The position numbers and the translations under genes were made by a program. Below the pieces are notes generated by a model. It was not told the origin of the DNA. It worked only from the letters and a program-made list of their open reading frames with translations, and ran no database searches. 56,509 bases of DNA from Chloroflexota bacterium. GTDB lineage: Bacteria; Chloroflexota; Dehalococcoidia; Lucifugimonadales; UBA3495. Location: positions 1 to 56,509 of the forward strand of contig VXTR01000012.1 of NCBI GenBank assembly GCA_009837355.1, in the 5' to 3' direction. Shown here in pieces: positions 35,425-45,513 of this stretch (positions are counted from its first letter, which is position 1; each line of letters begins with the position of its first letter).

Positions 35425-37011
35425 TCAGAACCCCAACCGCTTCAAGTTCTCAGCGATGGCCGCATCCAACTGGACCGCCTCCGCTTGCTGATCCCGCCAT
35501 TGGGCGACCAGCCGCCCCATCTTCTCCTCAAAGGGCTCGCCATCGTCGGGCTGCGGCTCCGCGCCCACGTAGCGGCCGGGGGTGAGCACATGGCCGTGCC
35601 GGCGGATTTCCTCCAGCGACGCGCTCTTGCAGAAGCCGAGTACGTCGGCGTAATCCCCATCGCCCCCATGATTCCGCCAGGCGTGGTAGGTATCCGCGAT
35701 GCGGCCTATATCCTCCACCGACAAATCCCGGTGGGTTCGGTTCACCATGTGGCCCAGCTTGCGGGCGTCGATGAACAACGTCTCGCCTGATCGCTTCTCC
35801 CTGGCGCCACGGCCCTTGCGGAGAAACCAGAGACAGGCGGGTATCTGGGTGGAGCGGAACAACTGCCCCGGTAGAGCGATGATGCAGTCCACCAAGCCCG
35901 CCTCGACAATGCTCTTGCGGATGTCTCCCTCACCCGACTGGTTGGACGACATGGAGCCGTTGGCCAACACGAAGCCGGCGACGCCCCGGGGCGCCAGGTG
36001 ATGCAAGAAGTGCTGTACCCAGGCGAAGTTGGCGTTGCCCACTGGAGGCACGCCGTACTCCCACCGTTTGTCGTCTCGCAGCCGTTCCCCGCCCCAATCC
36101 GAATCGTTGAAGAATGGGTTAGCCAGAACGTAATCGGCCCGCAAGTCCGGGTGTCGGTCGTTGTGGAAGGTGTCGCCGTGGGAAATCTGGCCTTCAATGC
36201 CTCGGATAGCCAGGTTCATACGAGCCAACCGCCAAGTGGTGTAGTTGGATTCTTGGCCGTAGATGGAAACGTCGCCCCGAGCTTTTCCGCCGTTGCCGTT
36301 GCCGGTAGCGTGGGCGCGGATGAAGTCCATTGACTGCACGAACATTCCGCCTGAACCACAGCAAGGGTCATAGACCCGGCCTTGGTACGGCTCCAGCATC
36401 TCCACCAGCAGCCGCACCACCGAGCGCGGCGTGTAGAACTCGCCGCCCTTGCGCCCCTCGGCCAGTGCGAACTGCTCCAGGAAGTACTCGTACACCTGCC
36501 CCAGCACGTCATTGGCCTGGGCTTCCGCTCCACCGACCTTGATGTTGCTAACCAGGTCCACCACCTGGCCGAGGCGCTGTTTGTCCAGAGCATCCCGGCC
36601 GTACTCCTTGGGCAGCACGTCTTTCAGCGCTTGGTTGTCCCGTTCCACGGCGGCCATGGCGTCGTCCACGAGCCGGCCGATGGTAGGCTGGCGGGCCTGG
36701 TTTTTCAGGTGCTGCCACCGGGCTTCTGGAGGCACCCAGAAGATGCTCTGGGCGCGGTACTCGTCCGGGTCCTCGGGGTCGGCGCCCTGACCCCGCTCGG
36801 CCTCCAGCTTGGCGTAGGCTTCCTCGAAGGCGTCGGAGATGTACTTGAGGAAGATGAGCCCCAGCGCGACGTGCTTGTACTCGGCCGCGTCCATGCTGCC
36901 CCGCAAAGCGTCGGCCATACGCCAGAGGTCGGCGCGGTAGTCAGTGACGGCATCGCCGCCCGAAGCAGTCGCCGAGCCGCCGTTGTTGCGTCTCCTTCGT
37001 GGCGACGTCAC
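35425..37011 (-). CDS. hsdM: type I restriction-modification methyltransferase HsdM
   Basis: 528-residue N6-adenine methyltransferase. A helical N-terminal domain ([26 protein letters not shown]) precedes SAM motif [11 protein letters not shown] (215-224), then [23 protein letters not shown]. The catalytic motif IV appears as NPFF (298-301, [11 protein letters not shown]) instead of the usual NPPF. The C-terminal region ([16 protein letters not shown]) is typical. GTG 37011 follows AAGG/GGTGA context. It is the first gene of the minus-strand restriction locus, 61 bases before the antitoxin gene. The NPFF variant could affect base flipping or be tolerated. Confidence 0.93.
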   Translation of the reverse strand: MTSPRRRRNNGGSATASGGDAVTDYRADLWRMADALRGSMDAAEYKHVALGLIFLKYISDAFEEAYAKLEAERGQGADPEDPDEYRAQSIFWVPPEARWQHLKNQARQPTIGRLVDDAMAAVERDNQALKDVLPKEYGRDALDKQRLGQVVDLVSNIKVGGAEAQANDVLGQVYEYFLEQFALAEGRKGGEFYTPRSVVRLLVEMLEPYQGRVYDPCCGSGGMFVQSMDFIRAHATGNGNGGKARGDVSIYGQESNYTTWRLARMNLAIRGIEGQISHGDTFHNDRHPDLRADYVLANPFFNDSDWGGERLRDDKRWEYGVPPVGNANFAWVQHFLHHLAPRGVAGFVLANGSMSSNQSGEGDIRKSIVEAGLVDCIIALPGQLFRSTQIPACLWFLRKGRGAREKRSGETLFIDARKLGHMVNRTHRDLSVEDIGRIADTYHAWRNHGGDGDYADVLGFCKSASLEEIRRHGHVLTPGRYVGAEPQPDDGEPFEEKMGRLVAQWRDQQAEAVQLDAAIAENLKRLGF

Positions 37012-37323
37012 CTTGTTTCACCTTTGCGCCTTATTCGAAAACGCGATTTTCCACTAGCCATATCCATGACGCTCTTGCCTCCGAGGTCGTGTCTGACCTA
37101 CGGCTTACGCTGGCAATGCCCACATCGCTACACCAAGATCATAGGCAACTTGGAGCAAGAATATTCCTCCCGCCGGGCTCCGTCAATGCACCGATGGCGG
37201 CCGACGTGACGACCGACCTTTAAACATACTTGTGCGAACTGCAAGGGTAAACCGCCTAATGGCGCAAGCAACGCCACGCCGCTGCCGCCAACTGACGGAA
37301 GGGAAGGCGTGGGTAAATTGGTA

Positions 37324-37329
37324 TATAAT
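37324..37329 (+). promoter_or_regulatory. -10 box of the GMC oxidoreductase gene
   Basis: TATAAT, no clear -35 at the expected distance. The predicted start near 37336 lies downstream of a GTG at 37309, which supports the TTG start at 37375 for the gene. Confidence 0.45.
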
Positions 37330-37374
37330 TCCCTAATTGAACTGCGTCGATCTCATCACATCAAGAGGCAAGCA

Positions 37375-38940
37375 TTGAAGTACAGCTACATCGTAGTTGG
37401 GGCCGGTTCGGCCGGCGCCATCGTCGCCACCAGGCTTTCCGAAGACCCCGGCACCTCGGTATTGCTGCTGGAGGCCGGCCCCGACTATCCGGACATGGAC
37501 AGCCTTCCCGAAGAGGTGAAGTACGGCTACATGTCGACCAAGAGCGTTTGGGACAGCGACCACAACTGGCAATATCGCGCCAAGGGCGCTGGGGACAACG
37601 AGATCGAAATTCCCCGTGGCAAGGTGACCGGTGGGTCCAGTGCCATCAACGGCCAGATCTTCCTGAGAGGCATCCCTGAGGACTATGACAACTGGGCTGG
37701 CATGGGTAACGAAGAATGGAGTTTCCAGAAGCTGGTACCCTACTTCAACATGGTGGAGACCGACACCACCTACCTAGATGACCCCGGAGACTTTCACGGT
37801 TCCAGCGGTCCCATCATTTGCCACCGATTTCCGGAAGAGCAGTGGCGGCAGGGAAACCGGGTCTGGTTCGAGGCGTGGAAGGACCGGGGGCAACCCTACT
37901 GTGAGGACCACAACGCGCCCGGCACCACGGGAGTGGGACCGATTCCCTTGAACAACCCCAACGGCATCCGGTGGTCCACGGCCATCGGGTATTTGGGCCT
38001 GTCCCGCCACCGGCTGAACCTGACCGTCCGGCCAAACGTGACCGCAAAGCGGATACTGTTCGACGCCACTGGGGAACGTCCCCGGGCAACGGGCGTGGAG
38101 GTGGTGTCTGACGGAGAGGCCTTCGTGGTCGAAGGCGAAGAGATCATCCTGAGCGCGGGCGCCATCGGGTCGCCCCAGATCCTGATGCTTTCTGGAATCG
38201 GCGCAGCGGACCACCTGGCTGAGCATGGCATTGAGTCGATCATCGACGCGCCGGGAGTGGGCCAGAACCTGGCCGACCATCCGTTGATCAATATCCTGTG
38301 GGCCACCAAGCCAGAGGTAGAGCTGGGAAGCTACCTTCCCGGCGCGCAATTGCTGGTGAAGTATACGGCGGACGGGTCGCCTCTGGAAAACGACATGATC
38401 GTGTACTTGAACGGCTCGGCAGGCATAGAACGAAGCAGAGGCGGCCAGCACGGTTCGGCGCTGGGCTTGGGGGCCAATCTCGGATTGAACCTGGCCCTGT
38501 CCAAGGGAGAGGTCAGATTGCGCTCCGGCGACTATCGCGACCATCCGCATCTGAACTACAACCTGCTGGAACACGAAGAGGACCTCCGCAGGTTCCGGGA
38601 AGGCGTCCGCATGGTGGTTGGGCTGGAGGACCACCCGGCCATGGCCGCTGTTATCGAGAAGAGGGTTTACCCCGAGGACTCGGACCTGGGGTCGGACGAA
38701 TCCCTGGATCGGTGGGCGAAACGGTGGGTGAGGACCGGCCACCACGTTTCTTGCACGGCCAAGATGGGGCCAGCCTCAGACCCCATGGCCGTGGTGGACC
38801 AGTACGGAAAGGTATATGGAGCCGAATGTCTGCGAGTAGTGGACGCGTCGGTCATGCCGGAATGCGTCCGCGCCAATATCAACGTAACCGTAATGATGAT
38901 GGGTGAACGGATTGCCGACTTCATCAGGCGGGGATTGTGA
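37375..38940 (+). CDS. GMC-family FAD oxidoreductase
   Basis: 521-residue glucose-methanol-choline oxidoreductase. The ADP-binding motif VVGAGSAGAIVATRLSE begins at residue 6, VTGGSSAINGQIFLRG is the GMC signature 1, and GAIGSPQILMLSGIG is signature 2. The C-terminal catalytic His is in GHHVSCTAKMGP and the conserved Asn in RANINVTVMM. TTG 37375 follows AGAGG by 6 bases and starts exactly at the flavin domain; the frame is open to 37309 but lies before the predicted transcription start. It oxidises an alcohol group; substrate unknown. Confidence 0.9.
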   Translation: MKYSYIVVGAGSAGAIVATRLSEDPGTSVLLLEAGPDYPDMDSLPEEVKYGYMSTKSVWDSDHNWQYRAKGAGDNEIEIPRGKVTGGSSAINGQIFLRGIPEDYDNWAGMGNEEWSFQKLVPYFNMVETDTTYLDDPGDFHGSSGPIICHRFPEEQWRQGNRVWFEAWKDRGQPYCEDHNAPGTTGVGPIPLNNPNGIRWSTAIGYLGLSRHRLNLTVRPNVTAKRILFDATGERPRATGVEVVSDGEAFVVEGEEIILSAGAIGSPQILMLSGIGAADHLAEHGIESIIDAPGVGQNLADHPLINILWATKPEVELGSYLPGAQLLVKYTADGSPLENDMIVYLNGSAGIERSRGGQHGSALGLGANLGLNLALSKGEVRLRSGDYRDHPHLNYNLLEHEEDLRRFREGVRMVVGLEDHPAMAAVIEKRVYPEDSDLGSDESLDRWAKRWVRTGHHVSCTAKMGPASDPMAVVDQYGKVYGAECLRVVDASVMPECVRANINVTVMMMGERIADFIRRGL

Positions 38941-39086
38941 AGTCCGATAGTTCATTCGGGCCCAGTAGAGACAGGACGCTTCAGGGAAGGGGGGACCGAG
39001 CGACAAGGCCGCTGGAGAGCCCCTGTGATGGCATTCAGGGTAAGCCCAAGTTCACCTGACGAATCCAACGAAGGACATCAACCTGT

Positions 39087-42000
39087 TCACCCCCGTTGCG
39101 TTAGTCTTGGGTAGGGCTGCTTCGCCAGGATTTGGGCAATGACCGAGGCCCTCTCCCGCCGGCCCTGGTCATCCTTTGGTCTGGCCGGTTCGTAGAGGTA
39201 CAGGTCCTCGCGGATGTGCCTCGGACTCGACGCCATTTCGATTATGGGAACCATAAAGGCCCAGTCGGTGGCCAGGTCAACCCATTCGCCGTTAACCTTG
39301 AAATCCGCAACGTCAATGGCGTCGAATAGCCGCTTACGAAAACTTCGCAGATGCTGCCAAACGTTGCTGTCCCACCACCGGGGGTTGTCGAACTTCACGG
39401 GATAATGTCCTTCCTTGTCGAGCCTCAGCATGGACCCCACCGTGGCGTCGGCCCCGCCTGCGTACTCTTCAAGCACTCGGTCCACAACGCGCTCGCCAAT
39501 CAGGGCGTCGTCGGCGTCCAACGTGATGATCACGGAGTCGGGGTTGGCGCAAAAGTTGGCGACGGCGTTCCAGGTATTGTACAGCCCTCCCCGTCGTTGT
39601 GGGTTGTGAACCAAAGTCACCCTCTCCCGCAATTCTGACAGCAACACCTCAGCATAGTCTCCAAAACCGTTGGTTGATGCGTCGTCCACGACCACGGCGC
39701 CCCAGTCTCCGTTGCTTTGAGCGACGAGGGACTCGAAGCAGCGTTTGAACCTGGCAGGCTCCACGTTGCGCCCACATATCACGAAAACGACGGGTTCTTC
39801 CCTTTTAGGTCCCGCCCAATCCCAAGCGGTTCCGGCGAGCTCCACGCGTCCGGCTTGGCTGGCGCTGACGTGGCCCCGTTCGACCGAGGCGATAACCTCA
39901 TGCCAACCGTCAACATCTGTTTTCCTTGCGTTAGGCACGTGAATGAACGCAGTGCGGGGGTTTCCCCCTCGGTAGGACCGATATTCGGTTTCGGCGATGA
40001 ACCGGTCAAAGGCCCGGTGCCACGCCAGGTTGAACCGGCATTGCTCCAGGTTGTTCGCCACAGGCAGGACCGACTGCACCCTTTCCCGGTCGAAAAGGCA
40101 AACTCGCACCTCCACCCGCCAATTGCCATTCGGCCCTTCGTGCGAGTAGGGACGAAAAGCGGAACCACAGATGCTCAGAGACGCAAACAGGGCTCTGTGG
40201 TCACCGCGAAGGACATCAACCATCTCGCTCAGATAGTCGTGGTCGGCATCGTTCCTGGCGATAAGCAGGTCGCTGTCCACCTGCAGCACATAATCGCCCG
40301 AGCAGGAGTCGAAACCGAAGAGTGTGGCGAACAGTTGCTGCCCACCGACCGCATGGGTTTCGGTCGATTCATAGCCGAACCACTTCAGGTACGTAGCGCG
40401 AATGACATCCGGGTCGTCGGCAGCATACACCACCTGGTCAACCACGCCGTCTGCCAGCAGGCGGTCCATCGCCCTGCTATGGGCTTCGGCATCAACGTAG
40501 TCGTGCTGGCGGAGAAACGGCCCCTCCGAAGGATCCACCACGATGACCTTCTGGTAAAACCGCGTTGGAGTTTCCAACTGCCTAACCAGGTGCCGAACTA
40601 GTCGTTCAATGATGCGCCATTCCATCAGGCACGTCTTGATCAGCAGGGAGACCTTGTACTTGGGGACGGGCTGCGGAACGAGTCGAAATACCAGGTGATC
40701 GGAAGCGGGAAGAAGATTCCCGGTGTCCGTCCCGTCCAGTTCCACGACCTCGTCAATTCTGAACCCTGCGGCGGCGAAAGCCGACCTGTAACGGGCTACG
40801 CTCCGATGCACTTCGCTTCTGAGCTGCCCACTGGATACTACGGTCTTTTCGTAGACGAAGGTATTCTCGTATCGAGAGTGGGGAGGCAGGTGTCGGGTCC
40901 ACAACTCGGTGGCGTCCGTGGACAGGTGCAGGGGATTGCACACCGAGATGAGGACCTTGCCAGATTCGGCTACCAAGCGGCGCAAATCCTCCAGGACACG
41001 ACGGAACTCAGCGTCGTCGGCGATGGTGCACATCACCCTGCCACAGGCAACGATGTCGAACTTGGCGTCTTCGTCGAGGAGCCTCTCCAGCAGTTCGGCC
41101 CCGCCGTAGAGGGTGGAGCCGGGCTTTTCCAGGCAGCGGGCGATGCAATCGGGGTCAGGGTCATAACCTGAGACAGTGATACCCAAGGCGGCCAGTTTTT
41201 CGGAGAGCCTCCCGTCGCCACAACCGTAGTCCAACACCGCCTCCGGTCTTTCCCCAGCTATCAGTTCCGCCATTGGTTCGTAGTAGAGTTCGTCCAGACT
41301 ACGGGGAGCCAGCGCCCTCCTGAAGTGATCAAAACCGACGAGTTCGGGGAGGTTGTAGTCCGTCAGTGCTCTGGCCATCAGGCTCTTCAGGTCGGAACGG
41401 AAATGAAAACGGTATGAGAGAAAGGCCCGCCGGCACATGTGGTCGAACTCGTCATTGTCACATGGAACGATGTCGGAGCCGTAGTCAATGAGCTTCAACC
41501 CGGACGAGGTCGTCAGCAGGTTGTCCGGATGGATGTTGCGGCAGGCTATTCCGGCCTCCCGAGCCTCCCTTAGAAGGGTGAGCATCTCCTCCAATTGACC
41601 GCCTTCGTATTTGTTACCCGCTTCGTAGGGGTAAACGGCAACTACCTGTTCCCCCCGTCGGCGGACTTCAAGAAGGTCCGGCAGTGTCCGGAACCCAGAG
41701 AGCTTTCCCACCAGCGATTGCAGGAACACGATCCGCTCTTCGCGGTCCCCGGGTTTCCAATAGTGGAAATACTTGTACACCAGTTTCCCGTCGGTCAGCG
41801 CTACGCCCTCCTCTCCGAGGCCCAGACAGGTCAGGTTGTCGGCTCCGAACTCGTCGCGGATATGTGCTTCCGCAACCTGCCGCAACTGGTCCGCGGGCAA
41901 AGGGGTGTTCATTCGGTATCGGTCAACGATCTGGGGCAAGTCGCGGAGAAAGTCCCGGACGACTTGGAAATCGAAATTGCCGGCGCAGCGCTTGAATTCA

Positions 42001-44378
42001 CCGAGCCGCGCGTCGGTAAACGCTGATTCCAACTCAATCACGAACTGGCCTAATCGGGCCGTGTCCTCTGAGAGGTCTCGCGAGTTAAGCCACCACGGTC
42101 TCGGGTACCTGGATGGAATGCTCTGGCAAAAGACCTTGAGCGCGCTGGTCAGCCCCGCAATCCTGATGAAGTTCAACTCATAGGCCGTTAATCGCTGGTG
42201 GAGGTACTTCCGGCACGACTCTATTGCATCGTCGACTTCGCTGTCGGTGAACAGTAGCAGTTCATTGCCTCGCAGGGACTTGCCGCTTCCCTGACCTTGG
42301 CTGGACTTTTGCTGCAACAGGTCCCTCAACGACGAACACACCGCGAATCCCAGCAGGTCCAGCCCCATCGTGGTGAAATCCATCTTGGCCGTGGCGCTTG
42401 CCTTCCTGGCCTGACGTACTGGGAGCCGAGACTGGAGAATGTCTCGGCCCCCGACATGGCGATTCAATAGGCTCCAGACCATATCGCTGCGGCGAAGGTC
42501 AACCCCGTTGACGCTTGGAACGGAATTGGGGAAGTCGCGGAGGGCCTGGACGTCGAACACCAGCGTAGCCGGCCCCCGGTTCGTGGAAGGAAGTAAGGAT
42601 GAGCCCATTCCGCCGGGCTCATCCTGCACCAGGGGCCGGAAGACCTGCACGCCCGACAGAATATCCGGCAGCTGGCCGACCACTTCACGGAAAGTTTCCT
42701 CCGCCGTTGCAGTCTCCATTTCGGCGGCGAACCAGAAGGGACGTTCCAGTTGGCTGGTTCCGCTGCCGGAGAGATCATAGTAGTAGTCCGCGCTACCTCG
42801 CCGCGCCAGCCGGTTTTCAGCGCTCAGGTCAGGCCATCGGGTATCCGGGGACAGCGAGCATAGGAGGTGTAGGTTGTGATACAGGTCCACCAGTTGAGTG
42901 CGGACGCAACTCAGGGCCGGCAGGGGAGGGTCCCCGGTGACCTCGCAGAGGACCGCACCCGCGCCACTTTCCATCAATTCCCTGATGGCCGACACGTAAT
43001 CAACGTCCGCAACCTGCGGTTTTCCGTCGGAGCCGCAGAGTACACCCTCCAGCGTCACGTCGTCGTCCAGAATCCAAACCACGACCCCGGGAAGAGGTTT
43101 TGCTTCCTGGTACAGGTAATGCTGAAGCATGGTGCGGCTTAGCGCAATGCTCTTGCGCCCGGACAGCTGCTCTGGCGACGCCTCGAAAACGCCGGCAGCC
43201 ACATCGGCTGCCTGCTGTTCCAAAGTCCTGAATACAACATCGGTACCCCGACCCCGCGCATTGCCCACCGGTGACCTCAGGGCTTCCCGGGATGCCTCAT
43301 TGGGACCGCCATTCTCCAAAAGGACCACCTTCAGAGTCACGTTCTCGCATACTCCAATCTTCCTTTCCAGAAAGTGGAGAAGCCGGTCCGTATAGTCGGT
43401 ATCCGGTGACGTGATGGCGCCGGCGACTATGACCAGATTGCTGGAGGATTTGCCCATTGGAAAGCTCGGCATTTGAGGGGGCGAAATCTCAACCGATACC
43501 GTGGGGTCGCAGTTGAAAAGCCTCACGCATCGATCGAGGAAGGCCGCACGCTGGCTTATGGACATGCGGCCCCGGTATTTGCGGTAGAAGTGGGTCAGGC
43601 CTGCGCGCTTGGCGTTCCCTCCCGCCGAGGACAACCGTGGTCGGTCATCTTCAGCGAAATGGTGGACGAGGCACTCATTCAGGGGCCCGAAATTCACAGT
43701 CCCCAGGTCGGCCAGCCTGATGCAGATGTCCCGGTCGGTTGTGCTGGTCAGAGCCTCATCGAATAAGCCAGCCTCCAGCAGCTTTCGCAGTCGGACAAAC
43801 AGGTTGGAACCTTGGATATGTGTGTTGCGCACAAGGAGGTCACTGACATCAAGGCTTTCGGGTGGCGACAGCAGGTCTCCTTCCGAGTCGTGGGATTGGT
43901 GAAATACCAGACCGGCGGCTACCATGTCCAGGCAACCATCCAAAACTGCCAACTCGCACTTTTCCAAGTAGGTCCGTTCCCACGAATCATCGTCGTCCAG
44001 AACCGCCACGAAAGCCTCGGGGTCAAGGTCGTACAGACAGGAAAGGGCCGTGTTCCAAGCGCCGGATGCCCCCGGCGTCCGTTGGTTCTCCTGATAGATG
44101 ACCCTGGTGCCGCGGATATCCACGTCTGACAACGCTTTGGCGTTGGCGGGCTTGAGTTCCAAGTCTGAGTCGTCTACCACAACCAGGTAATCAGGCTGAC
44201 GAGACTGTTCGGACACCGACGCAAGGGAGCGCGCGGCCAGCAATTCCGGTCTGTTGTGGGTAGCGATTACGACGGCTATCGAAAGCAAGGGGAATTTCCA
44301 GATTGATGTCCAATGCAATAGGTCATGCCGATGACTAAGGACCGTATGGCGGCGGATTAGTGTCGATGCCGTTCTCAT
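39087..44378 (-). CDS. giant multidomain glycosyltransferase-kinase-methyltransferase
   Basis: 1763 residues. In order: GT2-type segment (~33-260; VVIATHNRPEL, VLDDDDSW); GT-A-like segment with DDD (~315-640; VWILDDDVTLEG); helical linker (~640-845); kinase-like fold (~850-1000; LGEEGVAL, VYKYFHYWK, catalytic-loop NIHPDNLL, and DYG in place of DFG); class I SAM methyltransferase (~1035-1235; VLDYGCGDGRLSE, GYDPDPDCI); third glycosyltransferase-like core (~1240-1500; YVLQVDSDLLIAR); fourth GT2 (~1525-1763; VDDASTNGFG, ITLDADDALIG). No signal peptide or membrane helix. The start is uncertain: ATG 44378 overlaps a TATAAT box, and TTG 44288 would begin at the first GT2 strand. Presumably builds a decorated glycan; the product is unknown. 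Confidence 0.85.
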   Translation of the reverse strand: MRTASTLIRRHTVLSHRHDLLHWTSIWKFPLLSIAVVIATHNRPELLAARSLASVSEQSRQPDYLVVVDDSDLELKPANAKALSDVDIRGTRVIYQENQRTPGASGAWNTALSCLYDLDPEAFVAVLDDDDSWERTYLEKCELAVLDGCLDMVAAGLVFHQSHDSEGDLLSPPESLDVSDLLVRNTHIQGSNLFVRLRKLLEAGLFDEALTSTTDRDICIRLADLGTVNFGPLNECLVHHFAEDDRPRLSSAGGNAKRAGLTHFYRKYRGRMSISQRAAFLDRCVRLFNCDPTVSVEISPPQMPSFPMGKSSSNLVIVAGAITSPDTDYTDRLLHFLERKIGVCENVTLKVVLLENGGPNEASREALRSPVGNARGRGTDVVFRTLEQQAADVAAGVFEASPEQLSGRKSIALSRTMLQHYLYQEAKPLPGVVVWILDDDVTLEGVLCGSDGKPQVADVDYVSAIRELMESGAGAVLCEVTGDPPLPALSCVRTQLVDLYHNLHLLCSLSPDTRWPDLSAENRLARRGSADYYYDLSGSGTSQLERPFWFAAEMETATAEETFREVVGQLPDILSGVQVFRPLVQDEPGGMGSSLLPSTNRGPATLVFDVQALRDFPNSVPSVNGVDLRRSDMVWSLLNRHVGGRDILQSRLPVRQARKASATAKMDFTTMGLDLLGFAVCSSLRDLLQQKSSQGQGSGKSLRGNELLLFTDSEVDDAIESCRKYLHQRLTAYELNFIRIAGLTSALKVFCQSIPSRYPRPWWLNSRDLSEDTARLGQFVIELESAFTDARLGEFKRCAGNFDFQVVRDFLRDLPQIVDRYRMNTPLPADQLRQVAEAHIRDEFGADNLTCLGLGEEGVALTDGKLVYKYFHYWKPGDREERIVFLQSLVGKLSGFRTLPDLLEVRRRGEQVVAVYPYEAGNKYEGGQLEEMLTLLREAREAGIACRNIHPDNLLTTSSGLKLIDYGSDIVPCDNDEFDHMCRRAFLSYRFHFRSDLKSLMARALTDYNLPELVGFDHFRRALAPRSLDELYYEPMAELIAGERPEAVLDYGCGDGRLSEKLAALGITVSGYDPDPDCIARCLEKPGSTLYGGAELLERLLDEDAKFDIVACGRVMCTIADDAEFRRVLEDLRRLVAESGKVLISVCNPLHLSTDATELWTRHLPPHSRYENTFVYEKTVVSSGQLRSEVHRSVARYRSAFAAAGFRIDEVVELDGTDTGNLLPASDHLVFRLVPQPVPKYKVSLLIKTCLMEWRIIERLVRHLVRQLETPTRFYQKVIVVDPSEGPFLRQHDYVDAEAHSRAMDRLLADGVVDQVVYAADDPDVIRATYLKWFGYESTETHAVGGQQLFATLFGFDSCSGDYVLQVDSDLLIARNDADHDYLSEMVDVLRGDHRALFASLSICGSAFRPYSHEGPNGNWRVEVRVCLFDRERVQSVLPVANNLEQCRFNLAWHRAFDRFIAETEYRSYRGGNPRTAFIHVPNARKTDVDGWHEVIASVERGHVSASQAGRVELAGTAWDWAGPKREEPVVFVICGRNVEPARFKRCFESLVAQSNGDWGAVVVDDASTNGFGDYAEVLLSELRERVTLVHNPQRRGGLYNTWNAVANFCANPDSVIITLDADDALIGERVVDRVLEEYAGGADATVGSMLRLDKEGHYPVKFDNPRWWDSNVWQHLRSFRKRLFDAIDVADFKVNGEWVDLATDWAFMVPIIEMASSPRHIREDLYLYEPARPKDDQGRRERASVIAQILAKQPYPRLTQRG

Positions 44379-44469
44379 TATAGCCGTCTGCGGCCACCGT
44401 CGAATAGGATTATTCCCCCGTCCGTTGCGCTGTTCGTAATACCCAGTGCTTGGGAGCAGAGGGGCACCA

Positions 44470-44868
44470 GTGGATTAGACAAACGAACCATGACTGCGGC
44501 ATCACCTGGTTCCTGTCGGAACTGGCCGCCTACGCCCGAGCCGACGCCGGCAGTGAGCCGCAATGCGTCCGTGCCCACCGCTCGTTCCGACCGGCCTTCA
44601 ACCTAGGCTAGGATTCCCTCGCTCCCGACGCCGTGGGGCACCTGTTAGTCAGCGGCCATCACGTGCCCCTCTGCTTCGCGTACGAACTGCGCGCCCTTAC
44701 GTCAAGGGCGTGGCCGCACGTCCACGTCCCTACTCCCGACCCGATGCGCCGGCCAAGGACCACCTACCCTTCATCGACGCCGGCGAACTGGCCACGATTC
44801 TGGGCCAGCCGCCGGCCATGGTGCGCCCCGCCCTGACGGGCCTGCTGCAGGACGGCCTAGCCGCTTAG
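44470..44868 (+). pseudogene. decayed gene relic
   Basis: In one frame the stretch reads ITWFLSELAAYARADAG and so on up to a TAG after FRPAFNLG, then continues in the same frame with DAVGHLLVSGHHVPLCFAYE. Protein-like sequence then moves to another frame (HLPFIDAGELATILGQ to LLQDGLAA, ending 44868). One stop plus one frameshift in an otherwise protein-like stretch suggests a dead gene. The parent family is not recognised. Confidence 0.35.
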
Positions 44869-45326
44869 TAGCGGCTGGCCGCCAAGGCTTCTGCCACCAC
44901 TTCGACCAGCTCATCGGCATCGGGCAAACGGTCCAGTTTCACCCTACGGCCGTCGATGCCGTGGATCGTTGCCGACCCGCCGAGCAGCAGCCTGGCCAAC
45001 CAACCTGAGCTGGTTATCCTGGCAATCCGGCGATGCTCGAACTCGACCAAGCGGCGCCTTTGCCCCCATTCGGCGACGATGATGCGCTTGGTAGTGACCA
45101 CGCATTCGGCATCGGCGTACCTTTCCCGAAGCGCGGACCGTGCGGTGAGGCCTGAAAACAGCCCCGCCACCAGGACGATGATGCCCGGCAGGATGAAGAG
45201 GAGCAGCCCGATCAGGGTACCGGTCGTGATGCCGAGCCAGTAACCCCTGGCGTCAAAGCCGGGTGTGGCCACGTAGACCACCCACTCGTCGGGGCCGAAT
45301 CCGGTCATCGTTCGAGATCGCATCAT
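44865..45326 (-). CDS. membrane protein with PH-like (bPH) domain
   Basis: 153 residues. Two close hydrophobic helices (~29-62, LGITTGTLIGLLLFILPGIIVLVAGLF... split by a Pro-Gly) are followed by a bacterial PH-like domain, AECVVTTKRIIVAEWGQRRR then FEHRRIARITSS and ATIHGIDGRRVKLDRLPDADEL, the usual bPH layout. The function of such proteins is generally unknown. ATG 45326 or the internal ATG 45308 may be the start. It overlaps the stop of the relic at 44868 by 4 bases. Confidence 0.65.
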   Translation of the reverse strand: MMRSRTMTGFGPDEWVVYVATPGFDARGYWLGITTGTLIGLLLFILPGIIVLVAGLFSGLTARSALRERYADAECVVTTKRIIVAEWGQRRRLVEFEHRRIARITSSGWLARLLLGGSATIHGIDGRRVKLDRLPDADELVEVVAEALAASRY

Positions 45327-45513
45327 GGTAAGTTGCCTGCCGCGCTACCGGTTCCGGGAGGCTGGCGTCAACGTTTCCCCAGCCCTTGGCGATGATAGAC
45401 TGGCGGTTGCTTGGGGTCAATTCTGGGACGTCGCCGAAGGGGTACCGTATCGGGGTTCCCCCGTAGGAAGGGAGCATGGTGTGGGCTTGTTTGCCGTTGC
45501 GCTCGATTCGGGC

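Noticed and set aside
44500-44640. Second selenocysteine gene (in-frame stop in a protein-like frame)
   Set aside because: The stop is TAG, not TGA, and the frame is further broken downstream, so Sec insertion is not a plausible explanation.
44563-44868. Intact 101-codon protein gene
   Set aside because: The first two-thirds are low-complexity Arg/Pro sequence; protein-like sequence is spread over two frames with a stop, so a relic is a better reading.
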